DNA of 46,892 nucleotides, taken from Thiobacillaceae bacterium. Lineage in GTDB: Bacteria > Pseudomonadota > Gammaproteobacteria > Burkholderiales > Thiobacillaceae. The notes below the pieces were generated by a model, which made no database searches, was not told where the DNA came from, and worked only from the letters and a program-made list of their open reading frames with translations. Location: the NCBI GenBank assembly GCA_012274165.1, contig JAAPAA010000268.1:1-46892 (forward strand), written 5' to 3'. Below, one piece after another: positions 27,730 to 36,800 of this stretch (its first letter is position 1; each line of letters opens with the position of its first letter). A program made the position numbers and the translations under genes.

Positions 27730-28356
27730 ATGAACACTAAATACTCAAGACGTTCTGTCCTCGCTGTCGGTGCGCTCGCGCTCCTCGACGCCGCAATGAG
27801 CAGCACGACGGCGCAGGCACAAACGCAGGCGCCCGGCAGCGGGAAGGCTCCCGCCGGCAAGCCCAGGTCCAAGCAGGCCTCTGCCATCAAAACCCGCACG
27901 GCTTCGTGCAACTGCGGGCAGCTTCGCGTGACCTGCACCGGCCCCGACCCGGACCGGGTTGTCATGTGCAACTGCTACTTGTGCCAGAAGAAGACGGGCA
28001 GCCCGTTTTCTCTCCAGGCGCGATTCCCGAACGAGCAGGTGAAGATCGAAGGCAAATCGACGGCGTGGAGGTTCCCCATCGAGGGTGCGAAGCCGACCCC
28101 GTACCGCACCTGTGCCGGCTCGGATGGGATCGCCACTGATTCAGCTGCAGATTTGGTCACGTCTCATTTCTGCCCTGTGTGCGGGTCGACTGTTTACTAC
28201 TACCGAAAGTCCGATCCAGCCCGGACCGGCGTGAGAGTCGGCGCCTTCGCCGACCCGACGTTTCCGCCACCGATGGGTTCCGGCTTCGAAGAGTACGCGC
28301 ATCCCTGGGTGATGAACATCTCGGCGCTTTCGATGCCGCTGGGGCATCACAAGTAG
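27730..28356 (+). CDS. Tat-exported GFA/CENP-V-family zinc protein
   Basis: 208 residues. The N-terminus MNTKYSRRSVLAVGALALLD is a twin-arginine-type signal. Residues about 58-190 form a GFA-like domain with the zinc ligands SCNCGQL, CNCYLCQKKTGSPF and HFCPVCGSTVYY. Cytosolic relatives were named for glutathione-dependent formaldehyde activation, though that activity is doubtful for many members. An exported version with a Tat leader is unusual, and Tat use fits a protein folded around metal before export. It lies between two DUF1254 genes. It could bind or modify a sulfur- or carbonyl-containing product in the periplasm; this is conjecture. Confidence 0.8.
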   Translation: MNTKYSRRSVLAVGALALLDAAMSSTTAQAQTQAPGSGKAPAGKPRSKQASAIKTRTASCNCGQLRVTCTGPDPDRVVMCNCYLCQKKTGSPFSLQARFPNEQVKIEGKSTAWRFPIEGAKPTPYRTCAGSDGIATDSAADLVTSHFCPVCGSTVYYYRKSDPARTGVRVGAFADPTFPPPMGSGFEEYAHPWVMNISALSMPLGHHK

Positions 28357-28421
28357 CAGCGGGCTGACCGCGGCGAAATAGGCAAGCGCTATCCATCAAA
28401 AAAATCGTAGGGGAGTTCTCC

Positions 28422-29939
28422 ATGAAAACCTCGCAATCCAAGAAGCTCATCATCACAGCCGCCATGCTGGCATTCGTCGTCACGCCGATGATCGCCAGCG
28501 CGCAAAAGTTCAAGGCGGACGTTCCCAAGTCCATCGTCACGCCTGATTCGGTCGAGACGCGGATCGGAACTCTGAAGTTCAAGGACGGCCTACCGGATGC
28601 AGAGACGGCCAAGAAAGTCTATGACCACCTTGATTTCGCTCGTGGGGTCGAGGCCTTCCTCGCCGGAATACCGGCAACTTCGGTCCAGGCCTTGAAGAAC
28701 GGCTTCATCGAGGCGGGCTTCCCGCCCAACGGAGCGATCGGCATTACCGAGCAGCTCTCCGATGCCCGCACGTTGTACCTGACGCCGAACGCCACCGTGG
28801 TCTATCAATGGTTCTGCATGGACGTCGCAAAAGAACCGATGGTGGTCGAGGTTCCACCTGCCGTCCTCGGAATCATCGACGACGCGTATTTCCGTTTCGT
28901 CACCGATATGGGCGCGTTCGGTCCCGACCAGGGCAAGGGCGGAAAGTTTCTGTTGGTGCGCGACGACTACAAAGGTCCACTACCGAAGACGGGTTACAAC
29001 ATCGTTAGGACGCGTACTAACAACAACCTGGTCATCATCCGTGCGTTCGTGCAGAAGAGCGACCTCGCAGGCACCGTCAAGAGCGTAAAGGCGGGCACCA
29101 GGATGTATCCCCTTTCCGCGGCCGCCAATCCGCCGGTGCAAAAGTTCGTGAACATCTCAGGCCTCAAGTTCAACACGGTCCACGCCAATGATTTTAAGTT
29201 CTTCGAGGAGCTGAACGAGGTCGTGCAGCACGAGCGCGCCAACTTCGTCGATCCGGAAATGGTGGGGCTGTTTGCGGCGATCGGGATCAAGAAGGGCCAG
29301 AAATTCGCACCCGATGCAAGGCTGAAGGCGATCCTGACCGACGCTGTTGCCGTCGGTAACGCCACCTCCCGGGCAATCGTTTTTGCGTCGCGGGATCCGC
29401 AGCAAAAATTCTTCACGGATCGCCAGTGGCTGACTGGTTTTCTGGGTGGCTACACCTTCTCGGACAGGGGCGAGCGCAAGCTGGATGGGCGCACGTTGTT
29501 TCACTACTATGCAACCGGCGCCACGCCGGCGATGGCTCCCCCCGCGACGAAGCCCGGTATCGGGTCGGCCTACGGATATACCGCTCGCGACTCGCGCGGC
29601 GAGTATCTCGACGGCGGCAAGAACTACAAAGTCACGCTTAAGGGGCCGATCCCGGCCGCCCGCTTCTGGTCTTTCACCGTCTATGACAACCAGACGCGGT
29701 CGATGCTCGAAACCGACCAGATCAGCGCGGGTCTCGACAGCACGTTCCCCACTTTGAAAAAGGACGCCAACGGCTCGGCGACCATTTATTTCGGTCCTAA
29801 GGCGCCGGCAGGCCAGGAGGGAAACTGGATCCAGACCATGCCCGGCAAGGGCTGGAACGTGATCCTGCGCCTGTATGGGCCGACCGAGACTTGGCACAAC
29901 AAGACCTGGAAGCCGGGAGATATCGAGCTGGTCAATTGA
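28422..29939 (+). CDS. DUF1254/DUF1214-domain exported protein, copy 2
   Basis: 505 residues with a Sec signal peptide (MKTSQSKKLIITAAMLAFVV, cleavage near IASA-Q). It shares with copy 1 the order and key phrases: DFARGVEAFLAGIP, NATVVYQWFCMDVAKEPMVV, FWSFTVYDNQTRSMLETD, YFGPKAPAGQEGNW. The sequences have diverged well beyond a recent duplication. GGGGAG precedes the ATG. It follows the GFA gene by 65 bases and precedes the SphA-like gene by 45, so all are probably one operon. The function is unknown; presence of two diverged copies suggests two related substrates or a heteromeric assembly. Confidence 0.85.
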   Translation: MKTSQSKKLIITAAMLAFVVTPMIASAQKFKADVPKSIVTPDSVETRIGTLKFKDGLPDAETAKKVYDHLDFARGVEAFLAGIPATSVQALKNGFIEAGFPPNGAIGITEQLSDARTLYLTPNATVVYQWFCMDVAKEPMVVEVPPAVLGIIDDAYFRFVTDMGAFGPDQGKGGKFLLVRDDYKGPLPKTGYNIVRTRTNNNLVIIRAFVQKSDLAGTVKSVKAGTRMYPLSAAANPPVQKFVNISGLKFNTVHANDFKFFEELNEVVQHERANFVDPEMVGLFAAIGIKKGQKFAPDARLKAILTDAVAVGNATSRAIVFASRDPQQKFFTDRQWLTGFLGGYTFSDRGERKLDGRTLFHYYATGATPAMAPPATKPGIGSAYGYTARDSRGEYLDGGKNYKVTLKGPIPAARFWSFTVYDNQTRSMLETDQISAGLDSTFPTLKKDANGSATIYFGPKAPAGQEGNWIQTMPGKGWNVILRLYGPTETWHNKTWKPGDIELVN

Positions 29940-29984
29940 AAGGGTGGGCAATGCAGATGATTTGTCATTGAAGGGAGCGCAATA

Positions 29985-30953
29985 ATGACCTTATCCACTC
30001 TCAAGAAGTCTGTGTGTGCCGGAATGCTGCTGGCCGCGGCATCGACAACTTCCGTGGCGGACGAAGGCGGAGTGAGCTTCTGGCTGCCGGGCCAGTTCGG
30101 CAGCTTCGCTGCGGTGCCAGGGGATCCCGGGTGGTCTCTGCCACTCGTCTATTACCACTCGTCCGTTGATGCTGATGCCAGCAAGTCGTTTCGGCGGGGC
30201 GGCCAGATCACAGCAGGACTAGACGTACGGGCGGACCTCGTTTTCGCGGTCCCGACCTACGTGTTCGACGAGCCCATGCTGGGCGGGCAGGCGAGCGTCA
30301 GCATGGCGGCCGCGCTCGGAAGCGCGAAAGTCGGCGTCAATGCTACGCTGACGGGACCAAGCGGCGGCACGCTGACAGGGAGCCAAAGCGATACGGTGGA
30401 TAGCGTCGGCGATCTGTACCCGGCGGCTTACCTGAAATGGAACCGCGGGAACCACAACTACATAGCCTATACGATGGCAGGCATCCCGGTAGGCTCCTAT
30501 TCAGTGGACCGTCTGGCCAATCTGGGCACCAATCACTGGTCGTGGGACGCGGGCGGGGGTTACACCTACCTCGATCCCAAGAAAGGCCACGAGTTTTCCG
30601 CTGTGCTGGGGTTCACGTACAACTTCGAGAACTCCGACACCGACTACCAAAATGGCGTCAGCGGCCACCTCGACTGGGCCGCCTCGCAGTTTTTCTCGGA
30701 GCAACTGCACGTGGGGCTGGTGGGCTATTTCTATCAACAGTTGACCGGCGACAGCGGCTCGGGCGCGGTTCTCGGCGACTTCAAATCGCGCGTCTACGCC
30801 GTTGGCCCCCAAGTCGGTTACTTCTTCCCGGTCGGCGGGCAGAAATGGTACGTGAACTTCAAGGGCTACTACGAGTTCGACGCCGAGAACCGGCCCGAAG
30901 GGTGGAACATCTGGATCGCGCTGGCGATTCCGCTGGGTGCGGAGAGGAAATAA
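29985..30953 (+). CDS. SphA / phenol meta-pathway-like outer-membrane protein
   Basis: 322 residues with a signal peptide ending near TTSVADE. The rest alternates aromatic and small residues typical of an outer-membrane beta-barrel (GGGYTYLDPKKGHEFSAVLG, GHLDWAASQFFSEQLHVGLV) and ends in a C-terminal strand (WNIWIALAIPLGAERK). It belongs to the SphA / Phenol_MetA_deg group, thought to help hydrophobic compounds cross the outer membrane. As last gene of the island it would supply substrate entry for the periplasmic sulfatase. A degenerate copy of its first 115 bases lies at 22511-22623. Confidence 0.8.
   Translation: MTLSTLKKSVCAGMLLAAASTTSVADEGGVSFWLPGQFGSFAAVPGDPGWSLPLVYYHSSVDADASKSFRRGGQITAGLDVRADLVFAVPTYVFDEPMLGGQASVSMAAALGSAKVGVNATLTGPSGGTLTGSQSDTVDSVGDLYPAAYLKWNRGNHNYIAYTMAGIPVGSYSVDRLANLGTNHWSWDAGGGYTYLDPKKGHEFSAVLGFTYNFENSDTDYQNGVSGHLDWAASQFFSEQLHVGLVGYFYQQLTGDSGSGAVLGDFKSRVYAVGPQVGYFFPVGGQKWYVNFKGYYEFDAENRPEGWNIWIALAIPLGAERK
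30000..30112 (+). repeat. Source copy of the duplicated signal-peptide segment
   Basis: Intact copy of the repeat also seen at 22511-22623, in the same orientation, lying inside the SphA-like gene. Together the two copies bracket the sulfatase, FGE, DUF1254 and GFA genes as a 7.5-kb direct repeat. Confidence 0.7.
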
Positions 30954-31639
30954 CAGTCAACTTACTTCTTTGGCGCCGCGCCGAAATAAGCTGCCGCAGC
31001 CAGGTCCAGCGGAATCAGCACCCCGCGCAGCGCGGTGCACTTGGATACCTTTAAACCCTGCGCACTTTTGGACCCGAAGGGTTTGGCAACTTCGCCGGGA
31101 GCGAAATTAAACGGCCGCAGGCCAGCCCAAGCCGCATCGCGGCGAGGGTGAGCCAGATGGACGGGACGAACAATCCCCTTGGGGACGCCAAACAAGAGGG
31201 GCCAGCTTAATGCCGGCCTTCTTTATTTTTTGAGTGTTCTTCTCCCCCTGCGTCGCTCTCGAAATCGTGCCTAAGGGTAATTACGATAAAAATATAGAGA
31301 ATGAAACGGACTGACAGCTCCACGGATGGCCGCTGTCTACTGCTGAACGGACGTTCTCGAATATGTCTCGACCGTCTCTTCGGTCGAAAGGGTGAGTAGC
31401 GGTTTTCGATAAGCGGCCGGTCGGATTCGTCGGCCCAACTTCTCCGCCAGAAGTTAACGAACGGCGGCAATACCAAGTGCTGCTGCCGTTCATGCACCAT
31501 GTCATCTATGACGGCTTCGGCCGACTATCGGACGCTCGATGCGGTCAACCTGAGTGACCGCATCGAATCGAATTGAAGCCTCCAAACAAAGAAACATGAC
31601 GCCGTCTGCGGGGTTGAGCTTGAATCGTGCCAATCAAAT
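30954..31639. other. Long intergenic region with hairpins and degenerate repeat
   Basis: 686 bases between the SphA-like gene and hypE, more AT-rich than its surroundings in the middle. No convincing gene: the open frames are short and lack ribosome sites. It holds a stem TCGACCG/CGGTCGA around 31367-31386, an imperfect 11-bp inverted repeat (GAACGGCGGCA / TGCTGCCGTTC) near 31451-31493, and a segment (complement of about 31325-31350) resembling one at 21975-22010. It probably contains the 3' ends of both convergent transcription units plus remnants. Confidence 0.4.
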
Positions 31640-32644
31640 TCAGCAGATCCGCGGCAGCGGATCGTCTTCCAGTTCGTCCAGCACGCGGCGGCCGCCCAGC
31701 TCGGTTTCCAGGATCACGCGGCTATCACCTGTTTCGATGCGGCCGATGATGCAGGCGTCGCGGCCTTGAGGCAGGGCTTGCCAGCGGGCGAGCACGGCTT
31801 CAGCCGCAGCAGCGTCTGCCACGGCGACGATGCGGCCTTCGCATGCCAGAAAATACGGGTCGTACCCCAGCATTTCACACACCGACACCACTTCCGGACG
31901 CAGCGGCACTGCGCGCTGATCCAGCGCCACGTTGTGGCCGCTGGCTCGCGCGATCTCGTGGGCGACGGTGGCCAGCCCGCCGCGCGTGGGGTCGCGCATG
32001 AAGCGCAGGCCGGGCAGGTCGCGCACCGCCTGCGCCAGCGGCAGCACCGAAGCGGAGTCGGAGCTTAGTTCGCCGGACAGGCCGAACTGTTCGCGCGCCA
32101 GCATCACCGCGATGCCATGGTCGCCGACCGGGCCGGATACCAGCACCACGTCGCCGGGCGCGATGGATTGGATATCGAGCGGCGCCAACGCGCGTTTGAC
32201 GCCGATGCCGGCGACCGACAGATAGAGGCCACCGCCTTCGCCGCGGCGCACCACCTTGGTGTCGCCGGCCACCACGGCGACGCCGCATTCGCGCGCAGCT
32301 GCGGCGAAGCTGGCGATAAGCCGGTCCAGCACCTCGACTTCGAGCCCTTCCTCGATCAGCGCCGACAGCGTGAGGTAGCGCGGATCGGCGCCGGCTACGG
32401 CGAGGTCGTTGACCACGCCGTGCACCGCCAGTGAGCCGAGGTTGCCGCCGGGAAATTCCAGCGGCTGCACGGTGAAGCCGTCGGTGGTGACCATGAGCTC
32501 GCCGTCGAGCGGCGGCAGCGTCACTGCGTCGGCATCGGTATCGAGCAGCGGGTTGGCGAGGTGCTTGGCAAAAACGTCGGCGATGAGTTCGCGCATCAGG
32601 CGGCCGCCGTTGCCGTGCGCGAGGAGGATGCGGGTGTCTTCCAT
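31640..32644 (-). CDS. hypE: HypE, hydrogenase cyanide-ligand synthesis (dehydratase)
   Basis: 334 residues of the PurM/AIR-synthase fold (N-terminal ILLAHGNGGRLMRELI, VAGDTKVV, RDPTRGGLATV). The C-terminus is PLPRIC, the conserved tail whose Cys takes the carbamoyl group from HypF and is dehydrated to thiocyanate for the Fe-CN ligands. It is the last gene of the leftward operon hypC-A-(DUF2314)-B-D-F-E; it starts 6 bases after the hypF stop. The tail is intact, so the protein should be functional. Confidence 0.95.
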   Translation of the reverse strand: MEDTRILLAHGNGGRLMRELIADVFAKHLANPLLDTDADAVTLPPLDGELMVTTDGFTVQPLEFPGGNLGSLAVHGVVNDLAVAGADPRYLTLSALIEEGLEVEVLDRLIASFAAAARECGVAVVAGDTKVVRRGEGGGLYLSVAGIGVKRALAPLDIQSIAPGDVVLVSGPVGDHGIAVMLAREQFGLSGELSSDSASVLPLAQAVRDLPGLRFMRDPTRGGLATVAHEIARASGHNVALDQRAVPLRPEVVSVCEMLGYDPYFLACEGRIVAVADAAAAEAVLARWQALPQGRDACIIGRIETGDSRVILETELGGRRVLDELEDDPLPRIC

Positions 32645-32650
32645 GGATGC

Positions 32651-34876
32651 TTATGCGTGGAGAAATTCGATGATCTGGCCGAAGCTTAACCCGGCGTCGT
32701 TGACGGGAACACGTTGTGGCAGGTGGACCTTGAAGCCGGCAGCCTGTAATCGACCGAGCGCGGCTTCGGCCAGCACGCGGTTCTGGAACACGCCGCCGGT
32801 GAGGCCGACCGACTGGCTGCCGGTTTGCGCACGCAGTTGTGTGGCCTGTTCGACCAGTGCCTGCGCCAGGCTCAGATGAAAGCTGGATGCGCGTTCGGCG
32901 GCTGACAGGGCGCTGTCGCCGAGCATCGGCAGCAGCGGCGCCCAGTCGGTGTGCCACAGGCCGAGCGGGTCGCGTTCAAGTGGTAGCGCAATGACTTCCC
33001 CTTCAGTGTTCGCGGCCATGGCTTCCAGCCGCATCGGGCCTTCGCCCTCGAAACTGGCGTGGGTGCAGATGCCGATCAGCGCCGCAGCCGCATCGAACAG
33101 GCGACCGACCGACGAACTTGAAGGGCTGTTCAACCGGGCCGACCATGCCTGGTGCAGGGGCTCGGGTGCAAACGGCGCAGCCTGTCCCGTTTCCCACAGC
33201 AGCGCTGCCGCAGCGCGCCACGGCTCGCGCCCGGCCTTGTCGCCGCCGGGTAGCCGGAACGGCCGCATCGAGGCAGCGTGCTTCCAGCCGCCGGGTGCCC
33301 CCGTGAAGGCCTCGCCACCCCACAGCGTGCCGTCCTCGCCGAGGCCGACGCCGTCCCAGGCGAACACGATCCATTCGTCTACCAGCGGAAACTCCCAGGC
33401 CATCGCCGAGGCGTGGGCGCGGTGATGCCAGACCTCGGCCAGCGGCAAGCCGCTGTCGCGCGCAAAGCGGCGGTAGCCATAACCGGGGTGGCGGTCGACG
33501 ATGAGTTTGCTTGCCTGCACCTGGTACAGGCGCTGCAGGTCGGCTGCCACCTGCGCCAGCGTGTCGAGGCTGCGCAGCGTGTCGAGCTCGCCGATGTGCG
33601 GCGAGACGATGGCGCGATTGCCCCAGGCGAGGCACAGCGTGTTCTTCATGTGGCTGCCGAGCGCCAGCACGGGTTCGGGCAGCGACATCGGGAGTTCAAG
33701 TTCCAGCGGCGCGAGGCCGCGCCCCAGGCGCAGCGGTCGCGGCTGACTGGCGATCACGCGATAGACCGGGTCATCGGCCGGGCGCACGATCGGGCGGTTG
33801 TGGTGCAGAAAAGCATCGGCGAGATGGGCGAGCCGGGTTTGCGCTTCCGCGTTGTCGGTCAGCACCGGCTCGCCGGAGAGGTTGCCGGAAGTGGCGACCA
33901 GCGGCCCGCCGAAGTCGTTCAGCAGCAGGGCGTGCAGCGGCGAGTAGGGCAGCAGGCAGCCGATTTCGGCGAGGCCGGGGGCGATGAGTTCGGACAGGCG
34001 GGAATCGGCGCGCTTGGGCAGCAACACGATGGGGCGCTCGGGCGAAGCGATGAAAGCTTCCAGTTCCGGCATGGTGTGCACCACTACGCGCAAGGCATCG
34101 AGGTCGCGCAGCATCACCGCCAGCGGCTTGGCAGGGCGCGGCTTGCGCGTGCGCAGGGTGGCGATCGCTGCGTCGTTCGTGGCATCGCACATCAGGTGAT
34201 AGCCGCCGATGCCTTTGACCGCGATGACTTTTCCGGCGCGTAGTGCAGTGACGGCTGCGGCCAGCGCGGCCTCGTCGCCATCAAGCTTTTCATCTCCCGA
34301 AACAAACTGCAGATGTGGCCCGCACACCGGACACGCGATCGGCTCGGCGTGAAAACGGCGGTCGAGCGGGTTGTCGTATTCGCGCTGGCAGTCTGCGCAC
34401 AGGGCGAAGTCGCGCATCGTCGTATTCGGGCGGTCGTAGGGCAGGGCGGTAATCAGCGTGTAGCGCGGGCCGCACTGGGTGCAGTTGATGAAGGAGTAGC
34501 GGTGGCGGCGATTGGCCGGGTCGTGTAGTTCGGCCAGGCAGTCGGCGCAGACGAAGCCGTCGGGCGGCAGATGAATATCGGCCTGATTCGATGCTGCGCT
34601 GTTGCGGATGGCAAATGCTGCGGCGTGTTCGGGTTCGCAGGTGGCTATGGCAAGCAGGCCGGGCGCCGACAGCGGCGGCGCTTCGTTCAGCAGCGCGTCG
34701 CTGAAAAGCTGGAGATGTGCGGGTCTGCCTTCGGCATGGATTTCCACCGTGCCATCAAGGTTGCGCACCCAGCCGGTGATTTGGTGTTGCTGCGCCAGGC
34801 GATAGACGAAGGGCCGGAACCCCACGCCCTGCACCCGGCCGCTGATTGTGATGTGTTGCGCGATGCGTTCAGGCAT
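32651..34876 (-). CDS. hypF: HypF, carbamoyltransferase for hydrogenase maturation
   Basis: 741 residues from Met at 34876 (MPERIAQHITISGRVQGVGF), overlapping the hypD stop by 8 bases; the longer in-frame extension upstream reads through hypD in another frame and is not real. Domain order is acylphosphatase (GRVQGVGFRPFVYRLA), two zinc fingers (CADCLAEL... CTQCGPRYTLI; CADCQREY... CPVCGP), YrdC-like (about 190-380) and Kae1-like with HHRAHASAMAWE and SVGLTGGVFQN. It makes carbamoyl-adenylate from carbamoyl phosphate and ATP and loads HypE. Length is slightly shorter than the usual 750-770 but no domain is missing. Confidence 0.93.
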   Translation of the reverse strand: MPERIAQHITISGRVQGVGFRPFVYRLAQQHQITGWVRNLDGTVEIHAEGRPAHLQLFSDALLNEAPPLSAPGLLAIATCEPEHAAAFAIRNSAASNQADIHLPPDGFVCADCLAELHDPANRRHRYSFINCTQCGPRYTLITALPYDRPNTTMRDFALCADCQREYDNPLDRRFHAEPIACPVCGPHLQFVSGDEKLDGDEAALAAAVTALRAGKVIAVKGIGGYHLMCDATNDAAIATLRTRKPRPAKPLAVMLRDLDALRVVVHTMPELEAFIASPERPIVLLPKRADSRLSELIAPGLAEIGCLLPYSPLHALLLNDFGGPLVATSGNLSGEPVLTDNAEAQTRLAHLADAFLHHNRPIVRPADDPVYRVIASQPRPLRLGRGLAPLELELPMSLPEPVLALGSHMKNTLCLAWGNRAIVSPHIGELDTLRSLDTLAQVAADLQRLYQVQASKLIVDRHPGYGYRRFARDSGLPLAEVWHHRAHASAMAWEFPLVDEWIVFAWDGVGLGEDGTLWGGEAFTGAPGGWKHAASMRPFRLPGGDKAGREPWRAAAALLWETGQAAPFAPEPLHQAWSARLNSPSSSSVGRLFDAAAALIGICTHASFEGEGPMRLEAMAANTEGEVIALPLERDPLGLWHTDWAPLLPMLGDSALSAAERASSFHLSLAQALVEQATQLRAQTGSQSVGLTGGVFQNRVLAEAALGRLQAAGFKVHLPQRVPVNDAGLSFGQIIEFLHA

Positions 34877-35981
34877 CGGCAGCGACACGCACGCCGCCCG
34901 CCCACCAGATGCGGCAGGCGCCTTCGTCCGACACCATGCAGGGGCCGACCGGGTTGCGCGGGGTGCAGGCTTTGCCGTAGATGCGGCACTGGTTGGGGTA
35001 AATCTTGCCCAGCACCACCTGCGCACAGTCGCAGCCGGGCGGCATTTCGCCGACGCGGCGGCGGCTCGGATCGGCGTGATCCCGGAACAGCAGGCGCGCG
35101 TCGTGTTTGGCAAACTCGGGCTTCAGCGCGTAGCCCGAGTTTGGAATGATGCCGATGCCGCGCCAGTTGGCGTCGACGACATCGAGGGTTTGCCCGATCA
35201 TGCGCCGCGCCGTGGCGTTGCCACGGGGGTGCGCGACTTCGCGATAGCAGTTGTCGAGAAAGCATTCGCCGGTTTTGAGCTGGCGCAGCACAGAATAGAA
35301 CGACGCCAGCAGCGACTCGGTGCCGAAGCCAGCCACTGCGGCGGGAATCTCGTGGCGGTCGACGACGAAGGCCCACTCCTCCGGCCCCATGATGGTGGAG
35401 ACATGGCCGGGCGCAACCAGCGCGTCGAAGCCGGGTTTGCCCGGGCTCGATTCAAAAGTGCCGAGCAGCATCGCCACCGCCGGCCAGGTCAGGCGGCCGG
35501 ACAGCAGGATCGAAAGATTGTCCGGAATACCCTCGGCCAGCATCGCCGCGGTCGGCGCGGTGGTGGTCTCGAAACCGGCGGCGAAGAACACCACCGGGCG
35601 CTCGGCATTTTCCAGCGCAATCCTGCGCGCATCGAGCGGGCTGGCAATCGGCCGCACGTCGGCGCCGGCGGCCTGTGCCTCGGCCAGCGAACGCACCTCA
35701 CCCTTCTTCACGTTGACCGGCACGCGCAGCATGTCGCCGAAGGCAACCAGGATGACCTTGTTCTGCAGCGCCAGCTGCATCGCCTGGTAGACGTCTTCTT
35801 CCGGGCAGATGCACACCGGGCAGCCGGGACCAGGCACCAGCTCGACCCACTTCGGCAGCGCGCCGCGCAGGCCGGCGTGCGTGATCGAGCGCTCGTGCCC
35901 GCCGCACACGTTCATGATCTTGATCGTGCGATCGAAGTCGAGGGCGTGGATTTTCTCCAGCCATGCGTGGGCTTCACCCAT
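34869..35981 (-). CDS. hypD: HypD, scaffold for Fe(CN)2CO assembly
   Basis: 370 residues with the expected Cys motifs: NVCGGHERSITHAG near residue 25, LVPGPGCPVCICPEEDV near residue 70, and the C-terminal iron-sulfur cluster region (NCYREVAHPRG, PPGCDCAQVVLGKI, NQCRIYGKACTPRNPVGPCM). HypD with HypC carries the iron while cyanide ligands are added from HypE. It starts 12 bases after the hypB stop and overlaps hypF by 8 bases, so the proteins are translationally coupled. All signature residues are present. Confidence 0.95.
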   Translation of the reverse strand: MGEAHAWLEKIHALDFDRTIKIMNVCGGHERSITHAGLRGALPKWVELVPGPGCPVCICPEEDVYQAMQLALQNKVILVAFGDMLRVPVNVKKGEVRSLAEAQAAGADVRPIASPLDARRIALENAERPVVFFAAGFETTTAPTAAMLAEGIPDNLSILLSGRLTWPAVAMLLGTFESSPGKPGFDALVAPGHVSTIMGPEEWAFVVDRHEIPAAVAGFGTESLLASFYSVLRQLKTGECFLDNCYREVAHPRGNATARRMIGQTLDVVDANWRGIGIIPNSGYALKPEFAKHDARLLFRDHADPSRRRVGEMPPGCDCAQVVLGKIYPNQCRIYGKACTPRNPVGPCMVSDEGACRIWWAGGVRVAADA

Positions 35982-35993
35982 GTTTGGACTCCC

Positions 35994-36800
35994 TTATGCG
36001 GTTACGCTGTGATATTTCATGCCGTCGGACTGGATCGCCGGGCGGCGCGACTGGCCGATGGCGACGCGCGCGCGCTGCGCGGCAAGCTGCTCGCGAAGCC
36101 AGGTGTACCAGGCATCCATGCCCAACTCCTTGCGTGCCGACAGCCGCATCACCGGCGCCGGGTTGGCGAGATTGCGCAGGTGCGCTTCGGCCTTGTCCGG
36201 ATCGAAGTCGTCGAGCACCGCCAGCAGGTCGGTCTTCGTTAGCAGCATGGCGTCGGCGGCGCGGAACATCACCGGATATTTGGCCGGCTTGTCGTCGCCT
36301 TCGGTAACCGAGAGCAGGGTGACATTGAGATGCTGGCCGAGGTCGAAACTGGCTGGGCAGACCAGGTTGCCGACGTTCTCGATGAACAGGATATCGACGC
36401 CGTCGAGCGTTATGTGATGCAGCGCGTCGTGAACCAGGTGGGCATCGAGGTGGCAGGCGGTGCCGGTGACGATCTGGTGTGCCTGCACGCCCTTGGCGCG
36501 GATGCGCTCGGCGTCGTTCTCGGTTTCGAGATCGCCCTCGATCACGGCGCAGGTGAATTCGTTTTTCAGCGCGACGAGCGTGGCTTCCAGCAGCGCGGTC
36601 TTGCCGGAGCCGGGCGACGACATCAGGTTGATCGCGAGGATGCCGCGTTTGTCGAAATGCTCGCGGTTGTGCGCGGCCTGATCGTCGTTCTTCGCCAGCA
36701 GGCCTTTCAGCACGGACACCGCGGTCGCGCCCTTGGCGACGGGCTTGAACGCGAGGTGCTTGTTGCCGGGGGTTAGGTTGCAGCCGCAGGTGTCACACAT
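35994..36800 (-). CDS. hypB: HypB, nickel-inserting GTPase
   Basis: 268 residues beginning MCDTCGC, the N-terminal high-affinity nickel motif CxxCGC. The G domain has the P-loop LMSSPGSGKTALLE, IEGDLETENDAERI, the metal site GTACHLDAHLVHDALH and the LLTKTDLL base-recognition motif. There is no long His-rich stretch, so nickel storage is unlikely. HypB works with HypA to load Ni into the large subunit. Its start shares one base with the stop of an unrelated DUF2314 gene (TAATG), which separates it from hypA. Confidence 0.95.
   Translation of the reverse strand: MCDTCGCNLTPGNKHLAFKPVAKGATAVSVLKGLLAKNDDQAAHNREHFDKRGILAINLMSSPGSGKTALLEATLVALKNEFTCAVIEGDLETENDAERIRAKGVQAHQIVTGTACHLDAHLVHDALHHITLDGVDILFIENVGNLVCPASFDLGQHLNVTLLSVTEGDDKPAKYPVMFRAADAMLLTKTDLLAVLDDFDPDKAEAHLRNLANPAPVMRLSARKELGMDAWYTWLREQLAAQRARVAIGQSRRPAIQSDGMKYHSVTA

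Noticed and set aside
30962..31195. 77-residue minus-strand frame after the SphA-like gene
   Set aside because: No ribosome site, no signal peptide, no family-like motif, and it ends in low-complexity Ala-rich sequence.
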